A stretch of 64,000 nt of DNA from Dyadobacter beijingensis DSM 21582 (GTDB taxonomy: Bacteria; Bacteroidota; Bacteroidia; Cytophagales; Spirosomataceae). The stretch lies in NCBI RefSeq assembly GCF_000382205.1, contig NZ_KB907786.1, positions 1,550,001 to 1,614,000 on the forward strand. Direction: 5' to 3'. The notes under the pieces were generated by a model that searched no databases, was not told the origin of the DNA, and was given only the letters and a program-made list of their open reading frames with translations. This document shows, piece after piece, positions 45,322-54,325 of this stretch (positions within the stretch are counted from its first letter, which is position 1; every line of letters starts with the position of its first letter). The position numbers were made by a program, and so were the translations under genes.

Positions 45322-46575
45322 TTACCAATCCACGGTGAGCGTGTGCCATGGACCGTCTGTTTTGTAAGTCAGCGTCTGTCCGTTCACCTGGCAGATCGTC
45401 TTCGCGAGCGCGAGCCCCAGCCCGAGCGAGGCCGAATGCGTTCCCTCTTTGCGGAACCGCTCGAACAGCAGTTCCGGGTCGATGTTGATCGGCGTGCCTG
45501 TGTTGCGGACCACCAGCCTGCCCGGCGCGAGGGTAATGTCGATGGTGCCGCACGCCACATTGTACCGGATCGCGTTCGTGAGCAGGTTGTTCACCAGCAC
45601 TTCGGCCAATGCGGGGTGCATAACGGGTCCCGTCGGCTCAATTTCCGTCTTCACGGTGATCTCCCGCTGCTCGATCAGATCTTCCAGGTCGCGCAGTTTC
45701 CGGTTGATCACCGGCACGAGGTTAATCGGTTCGGTACCCGCCAGAAACTGCCGGTTTTCTATTTTGGTAAGCAATAATAATGCCTGATTGAGCTTTGCCA
45801 GCCGGTTAGCCGCCTCACTGATCTCCGACAGCGCCACGAGCTGCGATTCTTTGAGGCTCTCGTCCTGAAACAGCCCCTCGATTTTCGATAATATCACCGC
45901 CAGCGGTGTCTGGATCTCGTGCGAAGCATTTTCGGTAAATTCTTTCAGGTTCTGGTAAGTGGCTGCGAGCCGGTCCGTAAATTGGGTTACGGATTGGTTA
46001 AGTTGTTGAAATTCAATAATCTGCTGTTTAGGAAAAGTCAGTACTTCGTGTTTTTCGAGCGCATAGGAGTCAAGCGCGTGTAATGTCTTGTAAAAGGGCT
46101 TCCAAAGCCGTCGGGAAAGCCGGCTGTTCATCACGAGAAGCGAAATGAGCAGCAGCGCAACGATAAAAGTTACCGTCATGACGACGGCCTTCATAAGCTC
46201 TTGACGCTGAGATAATAACTTGCTGATCGTTACCTGGTACATTTGCCCTTCGACTTGTTCGTAGAAAATGAGCTGGCGCCAGGGCTGGTATTCATTCGTC
46301 GACTTGTTCAGCATATTGCGTTCTACCGCCCGGATGCGGCCGGCGTATTCCACCGGTTCAATTTGCAGACTGTCACCGAGTTGGAGAATGTAAACCGGAA
46401 GCACGCCAAGGTGGCGGAGTTGCCAGCTTACCTTCGCCTGACTTCGAACCAGATCGCGGTTTACTTCCTGGTCGACCAGGTGGTTCACCGAAACATAAAA
46501 CAGGACCGCGCCTAATGCGAGCACGCCGAGCGACGCACGCAGCTGATAGCGAAATATGCGTTCCAGGAGTTTCAT
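45322..46575 (-). CDS. Two-component sensor histidine kinase
   Basis: A 417-residue membrane kinase. Transmembrane segments are at about 14-31 and 128-149, enclosing a roughly 95-residue periplasmic sensor. The dimerisation helix has 'FTENASHEIQTPLAVI' with the phospho-acceptor H219, and the ATPase domain has 'EVLVNNLLTNAIRYNV' (N box) and 'SLGLGLALAKTICQ' (G2). It overlaps the response regulator by four bases. The partner, position and architecture suggest an envelope-stress or small-molecule sensor; the signal is unknown. Confidence 0.93.
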   Translation of the reverse strand: MKLLERIFRYQLRASLGVLALGAVLFYVSVNHLVDQEVNRDLVRSQAKVSWQLRHLGVLPVYILQLGDSLQIEPVEYAGRIRAVERNMLNKSTNEYQPWRQLIFYEQVEGQMYQVTISKLLSQRQELMKAVVMTVTFIVALLLISLLVMNSRLSRRLWKPFYKTLHALDSYALEKHEVLTFPKQQIIEFQQLNQSVTQFTDRLAATYQNLKEFTENASHEIQTPLAVILSKIEGLFQDESLKESQLVALSEISEAANRLAKLNQALLLLTKIENRQFLAGTEPINLVPVINRKLRDLEDLIEQREITVKTEIEPTGPVMHPALAEVLVNNLLTNAIRYNVACGTIDITLAPGRLVVRNTGTPINIDPELLFERFRKEGTHSASLGLGLALAKTICQVNGQTLTYKTDGPWHTLTVDW

Positions 46576-47249
46576 TGCTCGCTGAATTTATAGCCGACGC
46601 CGTAAATGGATTTCAGGTAATCGGGGCAGCCTTTGTCCATGAGCTTCTTCCGAAGGTTTTTAATATGCGTATATATAAAGTCAAAATTGTCCATTAAGTC
46701 GGCATCGTCGCCCCAGAGGTGCTCGGCAATGGATTCCTTCGTGAGCACGCGGTTTTTGTTGGCGATCAGGTACACGAGCAGGTCGTATTCCTTGCGGGTA
46801 AGCACGATTTCCTGCTGTTCCACCTGCACGAGGTGCTCTTGCGGGTCGATCTGGATTTTGCCGAAGCGGATCTGCTGGCTCCCCTGGAAGTTTCGTCTGC
46901 GGATCACGGCCTGCACGCGGGCATTCAGCTCGGAGAGGTGGAACGGCTTGGTGAGGTAGTCGTCCGAGCCGAGGTTGAGGCCGGTAACGCGGTCGTCGAG
47001 TGAATTTTTGGCAGAAATAATGATGATACCGGTTTCGGGATAGCTGCGTTTGAGCTCCCGCACGGCATTAAGACCGTCGCCGTCGGGCAGCATCAGGTCC
47101 ACCAGCACGCAGTCGTAGCGGTAAATATTGATCTTCTCCACCGCCGTCCGATAGTCTGCCGCCCATTCGCAAATGAAGTTTTCGCGCTGGAAATAGGTTT
47201 GAATGCTGGTAGCCAGCGCTTTTTCGTCCTCAATGAGCAGCAGTTTCAT
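46572..47249 (-). CDS. OmpR-family response regulator
   Basis: A 225-residue product (Met at 47249; eight upstream codons are unlikely). Receiver domain: acidic pair 'IEDEKA', phospho-acceptor D51 in 'CVLVDLMLPDGDGL', and a conserved Lys in 'DYLTKPF'. The C-terminal winged helix has 'EIVLTRKEYDLLVYLIANKN' and 'IKNLRKKLMDKG'. It is coupled to the histidine kinase. No binding sites could be deduced. Confidence 0.95.
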   Translation of the reverse strand: MKLLLIEDEKALATSIQTYFQRENFICEWAADYRTAVEKINIYRYDCVLVDLMLPDGDGLNAVRELKRSYPETGIIIISAKNSLDDRVTGLNLGSDDYLTKPFHLSELNARVQAVIRRRNFQGSQQIRFGKIQIDPQEHLVQVEQQEIVLTRKEYDLLVYLIANKNRVLTKESIAEHLWGDDADLMDNFDFIYTHIKNLRKKLMDKGCPDYLKSIYGVGYKFSEQ

Positions 47250-47303
47250 AGCCTTGTCTTTTGTACAAAGCAAACTACAAATTTTGGAGGAAATCTGAAG
47301 TGA

Positions 47304-48314
47304 TCACTTCACGGTGCGTTTCGCCCAGTTGAAAATCGTCGAATATACCTCGTCGCGCACGGGTTGTTTAGAAAGAACAAGATCGTGCATGCCGCCCTGC
47401 ACCGCCTGGATGCTGTATTGGCCGACGATATTCTGTGCCCGGAGCGCCACCTCGTCTACATTCAGGATGGCGTCGCCGGTGAAGAAAATGTCGCTCCACT
47501 TCTTTTCGTCGATGGATCGGGCCGCGTGCAGTACGAGTACCGGCTTGTTGATCTGAATGCCTTGCGCCACGCGCTCCTGGGCGTTGTGCACGGCGCGCAG
47601 CCACCCCAGGTTTACCGGCGGCGCGATAAACGGCTTCAATCCGAGGCTGTACGACCATTCACCGTGCGCCGTAACGTGCAGGCTTTCGCCGTAAAGCGGG
47701 TTGATACCCAGGTCGAAGTTCGATTCGGGATGTTTTTCAGCCCTTTTGATGAGCAAGGGCAATGCGCTTTTTTTGAGGCCTGATTTGATATTCAAGGTAA
47801 ACATCGGGCTGTTCAGCAACACCGCGTCGAACTTTTCTTTTCCCACACGGTCGCTTGCATAAAGTGACGCCACGAGCCCGCCGAGCGAATGCCCGCTTAG
47901 GAGCACTTTTTCATTGCCTTCACCTTTGATCACGGCCAGTGCCGTATCGATATCGGCGTAATATTCGGCCAGATCGCGGACGTTATTAAACTTCTGATGG
48001 CTCAGCCACGACCGCCCGCATTTCCGCAGATCGACAGCGTAAAAATTGAAACCTTCCTTTAAATAACGCTCCGCCATTTCCTCCTGGAAGAAATAGTCGT
48101 TGAAGCCGTGTATGTACAGCACCGCTTTGCTGCTCTTCTCTGGCGTTGTTTTGCGGACAATGGTGCAGGTAACGCTGCCTTCATAGTCGGAAGGCTGCAC
48201 GATGGTGGCCTGTTTGAAACCTTTACCCAGCAAATCTGCGAAATAGGTCACCTGCCCGTGGGCAATGCCGGTGTGCAGGACAATGATGAAGAGATAGAGA
48301 AGGCGATGTTTCAT
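47304..48314 (-). CDS. Secreted alpha/beta hydrolase (lysophospholipase-like)
   Basis: A 336-residue product from Met 48314 with a signal peptide ('YLFIIVLHTGIAHG'). The oxyanion-hole region 'AVLYIHGFNDYFFQEEMAE', the nucleophile elbow 'VLLSGHSLGGLVASLYA', 'YAVDLRKCGRSWLS' and the C-terminal 'QGGMHDLVLS' His are intact. It resembles monoacylglycerol lipase/lysophospholipase-like hydrolases, substrate unknown. It lies 54 bases after the acetolactate decarboxylase gene on the same strand. Confidence 0.87.
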   Translation of the reverse strand: MKHRLLYLFIIVLHTGIAHGQVTYFADLLGKGFKQATIVQPSDYEGSVTCTIVRKTTPEKSSKAVLYIHGFNDYFFQEEMAERYLKEGFNFYAVDLRKCGRSWLSHQKFNNVRDLAEYYADIDTALAVIKGEGNEKVLLSGHSLGGLVASLYASDRVGKEKFDAVLLNSPMFTLNIKSGLKKSALPLLIKRAEKHPESNFDLGINPLYGESLHVTAHGEWSYSLGLKPFIAPPVNLGWLRAVHNAQERVAQGIQINKPVLVLHAARSIDEKKWSDIFFTGDAILNVDEVALRAQNIVGQYSIQAVQGGMHDLVLSKQPVRDEVYSTIFNWAKRTVK

Positions 48315-48368
48315 GGTAAGCATGCGCTGGGCGACCGTAAAGATATGTGCTGGGCGGTGTTGTGGCAA

Positions 48369-49196
48369 CTATTCAATCTTTTTCAGTTCGGCACCGCGGT
48401 CGGGTTGCAGGTTCACTTTACCAAATTCTGCATTGGTGTTGTTTTCGATCGTGAAACCTTTGGCTATATCCACTTCGACGGTAACCGCATCGGCCGTGAA
48501 CCGGAAGATATGGCCGCCGGAACGGTGGTCGTCCGCTAAATAATGCAAGTGATACCCCGGCACATTGGTACGAGCCAGGTAGGGCGGGAGCAGAAAGCCG
48601 CTGCAAATACCCTTCGTGTTTTTCAATTCAAAAACGACCTGATTTTCTTTCAAATGTGCCGATAGGGTCGTGTAGGGCCTGTCGGCCGGTTTTTCGGCGC
48701 GGGTGGTCATTGTCGGGAACGTACCGTGAATGCGTAATGCATAAATGCCGTTGGGATTGAGCAAATGCGTGAGCTGTTCCTGCACTTTTTCATAGGTAAG
48801 GCCCGGCCCTTCGAGCCGGATGATGGTGTCGGCTTTGAAAAACTTCACGAATGCCGCGGACGTGCTGTCCGTATCCGGGACTTCCTTTACCGAGCCATTA
48901 TAGCTGACTTTGTACACATGCCCCTTATCAATCAGCAGCTCCCCGTCGACGCGGTTGAATGTGCCGACGCCGAAATCGCCCTTCTTTTTCAACTGCCCGA
49001 TCGTGAGGTCGCCGTCGAATACGCCCGCCATGAGCGCGTCGATGATGGAATACTGGTACATGAAGTCCTGGTCGGCCGGCGCGGAATGCGCGCTCCTGGC
49101 CCGCTGGGCATGTGCCGGGGCGATGGAGGCTATGATCATGAATGCGGCGATCAGCCAATGATGGCGGATCTTATGGAATGGAAGCGGAGGTGTCAT
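48369..49196 (-). CDS. budA: Acetolactate decarboxylase with a signal peptide
   Basis: A 275-residue enzyme that converts 2-acetolactate to acetoin. The zinc ligands are visible as H216, H218 and H229 ('PGYHLHYLADDHRSGGH'), with the same 2/11 spacing as the His194/196/207 set of the Brevibacillus enzyme. 'GDFGVGTFNRVDGELL' and 'YALRIHGTF' also match the family. Unlike the common cytosolic enzyme it begins with a hydrophobic segment ending 'IASIAPAHAQ', so export is predicted. No acetolactate synthase is nearby. It is divergent from the dipeptidase. Confidence 0.89.
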   Translation of the reverse strand: MTPPLPFHKIRHHWLIAAFMIIASIAPAHAQRARSAHSAPADQDFMYQYSIIDALMAGVFDGDLTIGQLKKKGDFGVGTFNRVDGELLIDKGHVYKVSYNGSVKEVPDTDSTSAAFVKFFKADTIIRLEGPGLTYEKVQEQLTHLLNPNGIYALRIHGTFPTMTTRAEKPADRPYTTLSAHLKENQVVFELKNTKGICSGFLLPPYLARTNVPGYHLHYLADDHRSGGHIFRFTADAVTVEVDIAKGFTIENNTNAEFGKVNLQPDRGAELKKIE

Positions 49197-49384
49197 GCAG
49201 GCAAAGGTTTTCGGAAATCGCTACAAAAGAACGGATACGGGCGAATTTTTACAAAGTTATGGTAACCTGCCGGGTATATTTTGCAGAATAGCAGGGAAAG
49301 GCGCGCGGCAGTTGATAATTCAGAAAAAAAGGATCAATTTAAAAACTGCTAATATTCCTTCACCAATCACCAATTACACTGAAA

Positions 49385-50593
49385 ATGAAAAGGTTTTTAC
49401 TCCTGTTACTCGTTCCCGCGCTCTCGCATGCGCAACTCGCCCCACCTGTGATGTCGGACAAGGCCAAGAAGATCCACGCGGCCGCGCTGACGATCGACAC
49501 CCACGCCGATGTGCCCATTAATATGATGAAAGAAGGCTTCGACGTGGCCGTGGAGCACGATTTTGAAAAGGACCGTTCACAGATCGATTTCCCGCGCATG
49601 GTCCGCGGTGGCATGGACGGGATGTTTTTCGCCGTGTACCTCGGCCAGGGCAAGCGTACCGAGGCTGCCAACGCCGAAGCGAAGCAAAAGGCGCTGGCCA
49701 TTTTTGACAAAATACACGCGGCCGTGAAGGCGAACCCGCAGACCGCCGGCCTGGCTGTGACCTCGAAAGATGCTTACAGGCTGCAAAAAGAGGGCAAACG
49801 CGCCGTATTTATCGGTATGGAAAATGGCTGGCCGGTGGGCAGGGACATTACGAACCTGAAACTGTACTACGACCTCGGCCTGCGCTACATTACCCTCTCG
49901 CATTCGCTCAACAACGACATTTGCGACTCTTCGACGGACGGCGATGGCCCGGAATACAACGGGCTGAGCGCTTTTGGGGAAGATGTGGTGAAGGAAATGA
50001 ACCGTCTGGGCATTATGGTGGACATTTCGCACGTGTCGGATTCTACTTTCTACGATGTGATCAAACTGACGAAAGCGCCGGTGATCGCCTCGCATTCGTC
50101 GTGCCGCGCATTGTGCGACGTGCCCCGGAATATGACCGACGATATGATCAAAACGCTGGCAAAGAACGGCGGTGTGATCCAGATCAACTTCGTGCCCGGC
50201 TTTGTGAAAAAGCCTTCCGAGCCGCACGAGATGTCGCTGAAAGCCCTGCGGTTGAAGATCCGTCAGACAGACCTTTCGGATGCCGATAAAAAGGCACTGC
50301 GCGATGAAATGAAGGCGATTAATGAGAAGTACAAGTCGGACATGCCTACCGTGCAGGACGCGGTGAACCATATCGAGCACGTGATCAAGCTCACGAGCGT
50401 GGACCATGTGGGCATTGGCATGGATATGGATGGAGGGGGAGAGGTGATCGGCTTGCAGGATGTGAGCCAGATCGGCGCCATTACGGAAGAGCTTGTTAAA
50501 AGAGGCTATTCGGCGAAGGATATCGAAAAGATCTGGGGCGGCAATATCATGCGCGTTCTGGATCAGGTAGAAAAGGCCGCCGGTAACATCTGA
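49385..50593 (+). CDS. M19 membrane dipeptidase
   Basis: A 402-residue product with a signal peptide ('LLLLVPALSHAQ'). The renal dipeptidase metal site is visible as H40 and D42 ('IDTHADVPIN'), with Glu in 'FIGMENGWP' and later His positions in 'VDISHVSDS' and 'IASHSSCRAL'. The end 'HVGIGMDMDGGGE' is typical of this family. It hydrolyses dipeptides, including D-containing ones in some members, in the periplasm. It stands apart 188 bases from the divergent acetolactate decarboxylase gene. Confidence 0.93.
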   Translation: MKRFLLLLLVPALSHAQLAPPVMSDKAKKIHAAALTIDTHADVPINMMKEGFDVAVEHDFEKDRSQIDFPRMVRGGMDGMFFAVYLGQGKRTEAANAEAKQKALAIFDKIHAAVKANPQTAGLAVTSKDAYRLQKEGKRAVFIGMENGWPVGRDITNLKLYYDLGLRYITLSHSLNNDICDSSTDGDGPEYNGLSAFGEDVVKEMNRLGIMVDISHVSDSTFYDVIKLTKAPVIASHSSCRALCDVPRNMTDDMIKTLAKNGGVIQINFVPGFVKKPSEPHEMSLKALRLKIRQTDLSDADKKALRDEMKAINEKYKSDMPTVQDAVNHIEHVIKLTSVDHVGIGMDMDGGGEVIGLQDVSQIGAITEELVKRGYSAKDIEKIWGGNIMRVLDQVEKAAGNI

Positions 50594-50721
50594 TAAGCGC
50601 TTTAAGCCGTGCCCGGAGCAGTACTGAGGGAGTAAAAAATATATACATTTTAATAAATAGTTTAATAAAATTGTAAATCTTACGTCCTCGAACGGATTAC
50701 ACATTAATTGAAGAATTACAA

Positions 50722-52728
50722 ATGGCTAAGTCAACCGGAAAGAAAAAAACAAACGCAACCATCGATCCTGCCGAAGAGGCCGGTACCCCCGTCGCGGCCC
50801 AGTCGGTGAGTGCGGTAGAAACCATTAGCCGTTTTACAGACTTCGATATACACCTGTTTCGTCAGGGCAAGCACTATAAGCTCTACGAAAAACTGGGATC
50901 GCATGTGATGGAGGTGAATGGCGTGGTAGGAACGTACTTCGCCGTATGGGCTCCCAATGCAACTTACCTGTCGGTAATCGGGAATTTCAATGGCTGGAAC
51001 CACGGCGGTCATTCGCTGGCGCCGCGCTGGGACAGTTCAGGGATTTGGGAGGGATGGATACCGAATGTGGGGGTAGGTGAAGTTTACAAATACTATATCG
51101 TTTCCCAGAATGGCCAGCATCTCGAAAAATCTGACCCATTCGCGCTATGGTGTGAGGTAGCGCCTCGGACCGCCTCCATCGTGTGGGATACCTGGTATGA
51201 ATGGGGCGATGCCGAGTGGATGAAGGTGCGCAAGGAGAAAAACAAGCTGAATGCGCCTATTTCAGTGTACGAAGTGCATTTGGGTTCCTGGCAGCGCGAT
51301 CCTTCGGACCCTGAAAGGCATCTTACCTACAAAGAGATTGCCGAGAGCCTCGTGCCCTATGTGAAGGAAATGGGTTTTACGCATGTGGAGCTGATGCCGA
51401 TTATGGAGCACCCGTACGCGCCATCGTGGGGTTACCAGATTACCGGGTACTTCTCGTGTTCGTCGCGCATGGGCACGCCGCAGGAGCTGATGTACCTAGT
51501 CGACCAGCTGCACCAGGCCGGTATCGGCGTTTATATGGACTGGGTACCGTCGCATTTTCCGGGCGACCAGCACGGTCTTTTCCGCTTCGACGGCACGGCG
51601 CTGTACGAGCACGAAGACCCGCGCAAAGGCTACCATCCCGACTGGAAAAGCTACATTTTTAACTATGGACGGGACGAAGTAAGGTCATTCCTGATCAGTA
51701 ATGCGATATTCTGGCTCGACCGGTACCATTCCGACGGCCTGCGCGTCGACGCGGTAGCATCGATGCTATACCTTGACTACTCGCGCAAGCATGGCGAGTG
51801 GATACCGAATGAATTCGGCGGCCGGGAAAACCTTGAAGCGATTTCGCTGCTGCGCGAAATGAACGTAGCCGTATACACCGAATTTCCCGACGTGCAGACC
51901 ATCGCCGAGGAATCCACCGCATTCCCGGGCGTATCGAGGCCGGTATTCGTAGGCGGGCTGGGCTTCGGGATGAAATGGATGATGGGCTGGATGAACGACA
52001 CTTTGAAGTATTTCGAAAAAGATCCGGCATTCCGCAAATGGCATCAGGACCAGCTGACTTTCAGCCTGGTATATGCATTTTCCGAAAACTTTATGCTGCC
52101 TTTCTCGCACGACGAGGTGGTATATGGGAAAAAGTCGCTGATCAATAAAATGCCGGGGGACGAATGGCAGCGGTTTGCGAACCTGCGGCTGATGTTCACC
52201 TATATGTTCACCCACCCCGGTACCAAGCTGGTTTTTATGGGTGGGGAATTTGGTCAAACCTCCGAATGGAACTTTCAGCAAAGCCTCGACTGGCATTTGC
52301 TCGAATTTGCGCCGCACAAAGGCATTGCCGAATGCATGAAGGCATTGAACAAATTGTATAAGGAAGAACCGGCGCTGTTCGACTACTCGTTCTCGCATGA
52401 TGGTTTCGAATGGATCGACACCCAGGACCGCGAAAACTCGGTGCTGGTGTACGCCCGCAAGTCGACCGACCCGGCCAAGAACCTGATCATCGCGTTGAAC
52501 CTCACGCCGATACCGCGCAGGAGCTACCGCGTGGGCGTGATCTCCGAGGGAAGCTGGCAGGAAATATTCAATTCCGACGCGGAGCATTTCGGAGGCAGCG
52601 GGGTCATCAACTACGACCCGGTAACTGCGGAAAGCCACCAATGGCACGGAAAAGCGAACTCGCTGATGCTGGATCTGCCGCCGCTGGGCGCCGTTGTATT
52701 AAGAAAAGTAGCAGCTGCGCGAAAATAA
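50722..52728 (+). CDS. glgB: 1,4-alpha-glucan branching enzyme
   Basis: A 668-residue GH13 enzyme that makes alpha-1,6 branches in glycogen. An N-terminal CBM48-like domain is seen ('FAVWAPNATYLSVIGNFNGW', 72-92). The catalytic barrel has nucleophile D343 in 'DGLRVDAVASMLYL', acid/base E396 in 'TIAEESTAF' and 'SHDEVVYGKKSL'. The start at 50722 gives a short Lys-rich extension. No other glycogen gene is adjacent, so it may be regulated alone. Confidence 0.95.
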   Translation: MAKSTGKKKTNATIDPAEEAGTPVAAQSVSAVETISRFTDFDIHLFRQGKHYKLYEKLGSHVMEVNGVVGTYFAVWAPNATYLSVIGNFNGWNHGGHSLAPRWDSSGIWEGWIPNVGVGEVYKYYIVSQNGQHLEKSDPFALWCEVAPRTASIVWDTWYEWGDAEWMKVRKEKNKLNAPISVYEVHLGSWQRDPSDPERHLTYKEIAESLVPYVKEMGFTHVELMPIMEHPYAPSWGYQITGYFSCSSRMGTPQELMYLVDQLHQAGIGVYMDWVPSHFPGDQHGLFRFDGTALYEHEDPRKGYHPDWKSYIFNYGRDEVRSFLISNAIFWLDRYHSDGLRVDAVASMLYLDYSRKHGEWIPNEFGGRENLEAISLLREMNVAVYTEFPDVQTIAEESTAFPGVSRPVFVGGLGFGMKWMMGWMNDTLKYFEKDPAFRKWHQDQLTFSLVYAFSENFMLPFSHDEVVYGKKSLINKMPGDEWQRFANLRLMFTYMFTHPGTKLVFMGGEFGQTSEWNFQQSLDWHLLEFAPHKGIAECMKALNKLYKEEPALFDYSFSHDGFEWIDTQDRENSVLVYARKSTDPAKNLIIALNLTPIPRRSYRVGVISEGSWQEIFNSDAEHFGGSGVINYDPVTAESHQWHGKANSLMLDLPPLGAVVLRKVAAARK

Positions 52729-52797
52729 GTGGCTGACAGGCAACGGTCCGGCGACTGATTGGTGTCTACCGTTTACTTATTTCGCAGACGATCTTTG

Positions 52798-52829
52798 GGC
52801 AGAGGCTGTGGTCTCTGCCTTATTTTTTT
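52798..52829 (+). terminator. Intrinsic terminator after glgB
   Basis: A 7-bp stem (GGCAGAG 52798-52804 with CTCTGCC 52813-52819), an 8-base loop, then TTATTTTTTT. Confidence 0.78.
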
Positions 52830-52859
52830 ACCTTTGCCGATCAAAACATCACGAATCAA

Positions 52860-53543
52860 ATGAAAAGTATCCGCTTAATAGTTCTTTTTGTTTTTCTAGG
52901 TTCAATACAAGTTTTTTCCCAGGATATATCCCGCGTTACATCGGGAATCGACGTTGGTCTTGGTTATAAGGACAAAGTTTGGGTTCCTTCCGTCACATAT
53001 CATCAGGAGTTGAGCCTGAACAATTTTCGCTGGTTTCGGCTGGGCTGGGGCGTGCGGGCATGGGGCTATTACGCCGGCCGCACCGACATGTTCCCGAAGA
53101 GCAGCGCGCTTTCGTCCGACACGCTTAAATTCGGCCGTATTTCGGCTAATGGAGCCAGCTTCCTGGCCGGGGCGAACTTCCGGTTGTGGAAATTTGATAT
53201 CGGCGCCAATACCGATCTTTTCGGTGTCGCGTTCGGCCTGAAACGGCGCGGACTGTATGCAGGCAGCGGCCTTTATGCCGGAGAGGGGGGCGAATATTAT
53301 AACAAATACCTGGCCAGCAACCCGGCGACGGTGAATGTGCTGCCGCTCGTGATGGACAAGCAAAGCGGCCAATCGGAAGTTTATGTGCGGTTCTGGATCA
53401 CAGACCAGATCGGCGTGAAAGTCGCTTACACGCACGGCCGGGTGACCTACGCAGCGCCTTACAAGCTCGATAATGGCCAGAAGCGCTATTCGACCACCTA
53501 CGGCGTGCCATACGTGGCATTGTCGTTCCCATTGTACAATTGA
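52860..53543 (+). CDS. Secreted beta-rich protein of unknown function (outer-membrane-like)
   Basis: A 227-residue product with a signal peptide ('VLFVFLGSIQVFSQ'). The mature part alternates hydrophobic and polar residues with many aromatic ones ('FRWFRLGWGVRAWGYYAG', 'YVRFWITDQIGVKVAY'), and ends in 'YVALSFPLYN', like an outer membrane beta-barrel with a terminal aromatic strand. No family is recognised. It lies 15 bases upstream of the NUDIX gene and is likely cotranscribed. Confidence 0.72.
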   Translation: MKSIRLIVLFVFLGSIQVFSQDISRVTSGIDVGLGYKDKVWVPSVTYHQELSLNNFRWFRLGWGVRAWGYYAGRTDMFPKSSALSSDTLKFGRISANGASFLAGANFRLWKFDIGANTDLFGVAFGLKRRGLYAGSGLYAGEGGEYYNKYLASNPATVNVLPLVMDKQSGQSEVYVRFWITDQIGVKVAYTHGRVTYAAPYKLDNGQKRYSTTYGVPYVALSFPLYN

Positions 53544-53557
53544 GTAACCGAAGTCAC

Positions 53558-54229
53558 ATGGCAGAGAATCTGACCGATTCGCACAAATATAACCTCTGGA
53601 AAAACCGGCTGATCGCGAATGGGCTGGATATCCACCGCATCGACGAGCTGTATTCCCGCCGCAACGGTCACGGAGAAGTGCTGTTTTCGCTGCTCTATAC
53701 GGACGCAACGACCCCGGAAGGCAACAAAATCCCCCCGATCTGCTTCCTGAAAGGGGAAGTGGTAAGCGTGCTCGTCTGCTTTATAGACATCGCGACCGGC
53801 GAGAAATACCTGCTTCTCGTGCAGCAGCGCCGCATATGCGACGGTTCGATGACCTACGAACACCCCGCCGGCATGCTCGACAGCGAAAGTGACGCGGCAT
53901 CCGTAGCGGCCCGCGAGGTATTTGAAGAAACGGGCATCGCCGTCGAAAAATCACAGCTGATCAGCGTAAACCAAGACCCGTATTTTCCCTCCACAGGCAC
54001 GAGCGACGAAGCGATGTACATGTTCTACTGCGAACTGGAACTGACCTCGGAGGCGATCCAGTCGTACCATAACACGGTACAGGGGCTACTTTCAGACCAT
54101 GAATACATCAAGACATTCGTCGTCCCGTTCGCCGAAGGCCACAAGCTGATCAACAATGTAAACGGCGTGCTGCTGGATTATCTTTATTTGAAAAGCGTGG
54201 GCGACTGGGAGTTGCTGAAAAAGTTATAA
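53558..54229 (+). CDS. NUDIX hydrolase
   Basis: A 223-residue product from ATG 53558; an in-frame TTG at 53540 overlapping the upstream stop is possible. The NUDIX box 'GMLDSESDAASVAAREVFEETGI' (written here from position about 109; key residues G, E and the REVFEETG core) is complete and binds Mg2+ for cleaving nucleoside diphosphates linked to X. 'DPYFPSTGTSDEAMYMFYCE' shows some likeness to ADP-sugar pyrophosphatases. The substrate is not decided. It is the last chromosome-type gene before the tRNA and the island. Confidence 0.9.
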   Translation: MAENLTDSHKYNLWKNRLIANGLDIHRIDELYSRRNGHGEVLFSLLYTDATTPEGNKIPPICFLKGEVVSVLVCFIDIATGEKYLLLVQQRRICDGSMTYEHPAGMLDSESDAASVAAREVFEETGIAVEKSQLISVNQDPYFPSTGTSDEAMYMFYCELELTSEAIQSYHNTVQGLLSDHEYIKTFVVPFAEGHKLINNVNGVLLDYLYLKSVGDWELLKKL

Positions 54230-54266
54230 ATTTTCGGTGCGAATTTTTAAAACAAATCGGTGTTAA

Positions 54267-54299
54267 TTTGGCCAAAATTCAAAATTGCGGCTATATTTG
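54267..54299 (+). promoter_or_regulatory. Predicted promoter of tRNA-Arg
   Basis: TTTG (54267-54270), 21 bases, then a perfect TATATTTG (54292-54299), about 31 bases before the mature tRNA. Confidence 0.6.
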
Positions 54300-54325
54300 C
54301 ACCCCGATACGGCCTGGAAAGGCCA

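Noticed and set aside
49577-50704. 375-codon minus-strand open frame opposite the dipeptidase gene
   Set aside because: Antisense shadow of an M19 enzyme with visible metal ligands.
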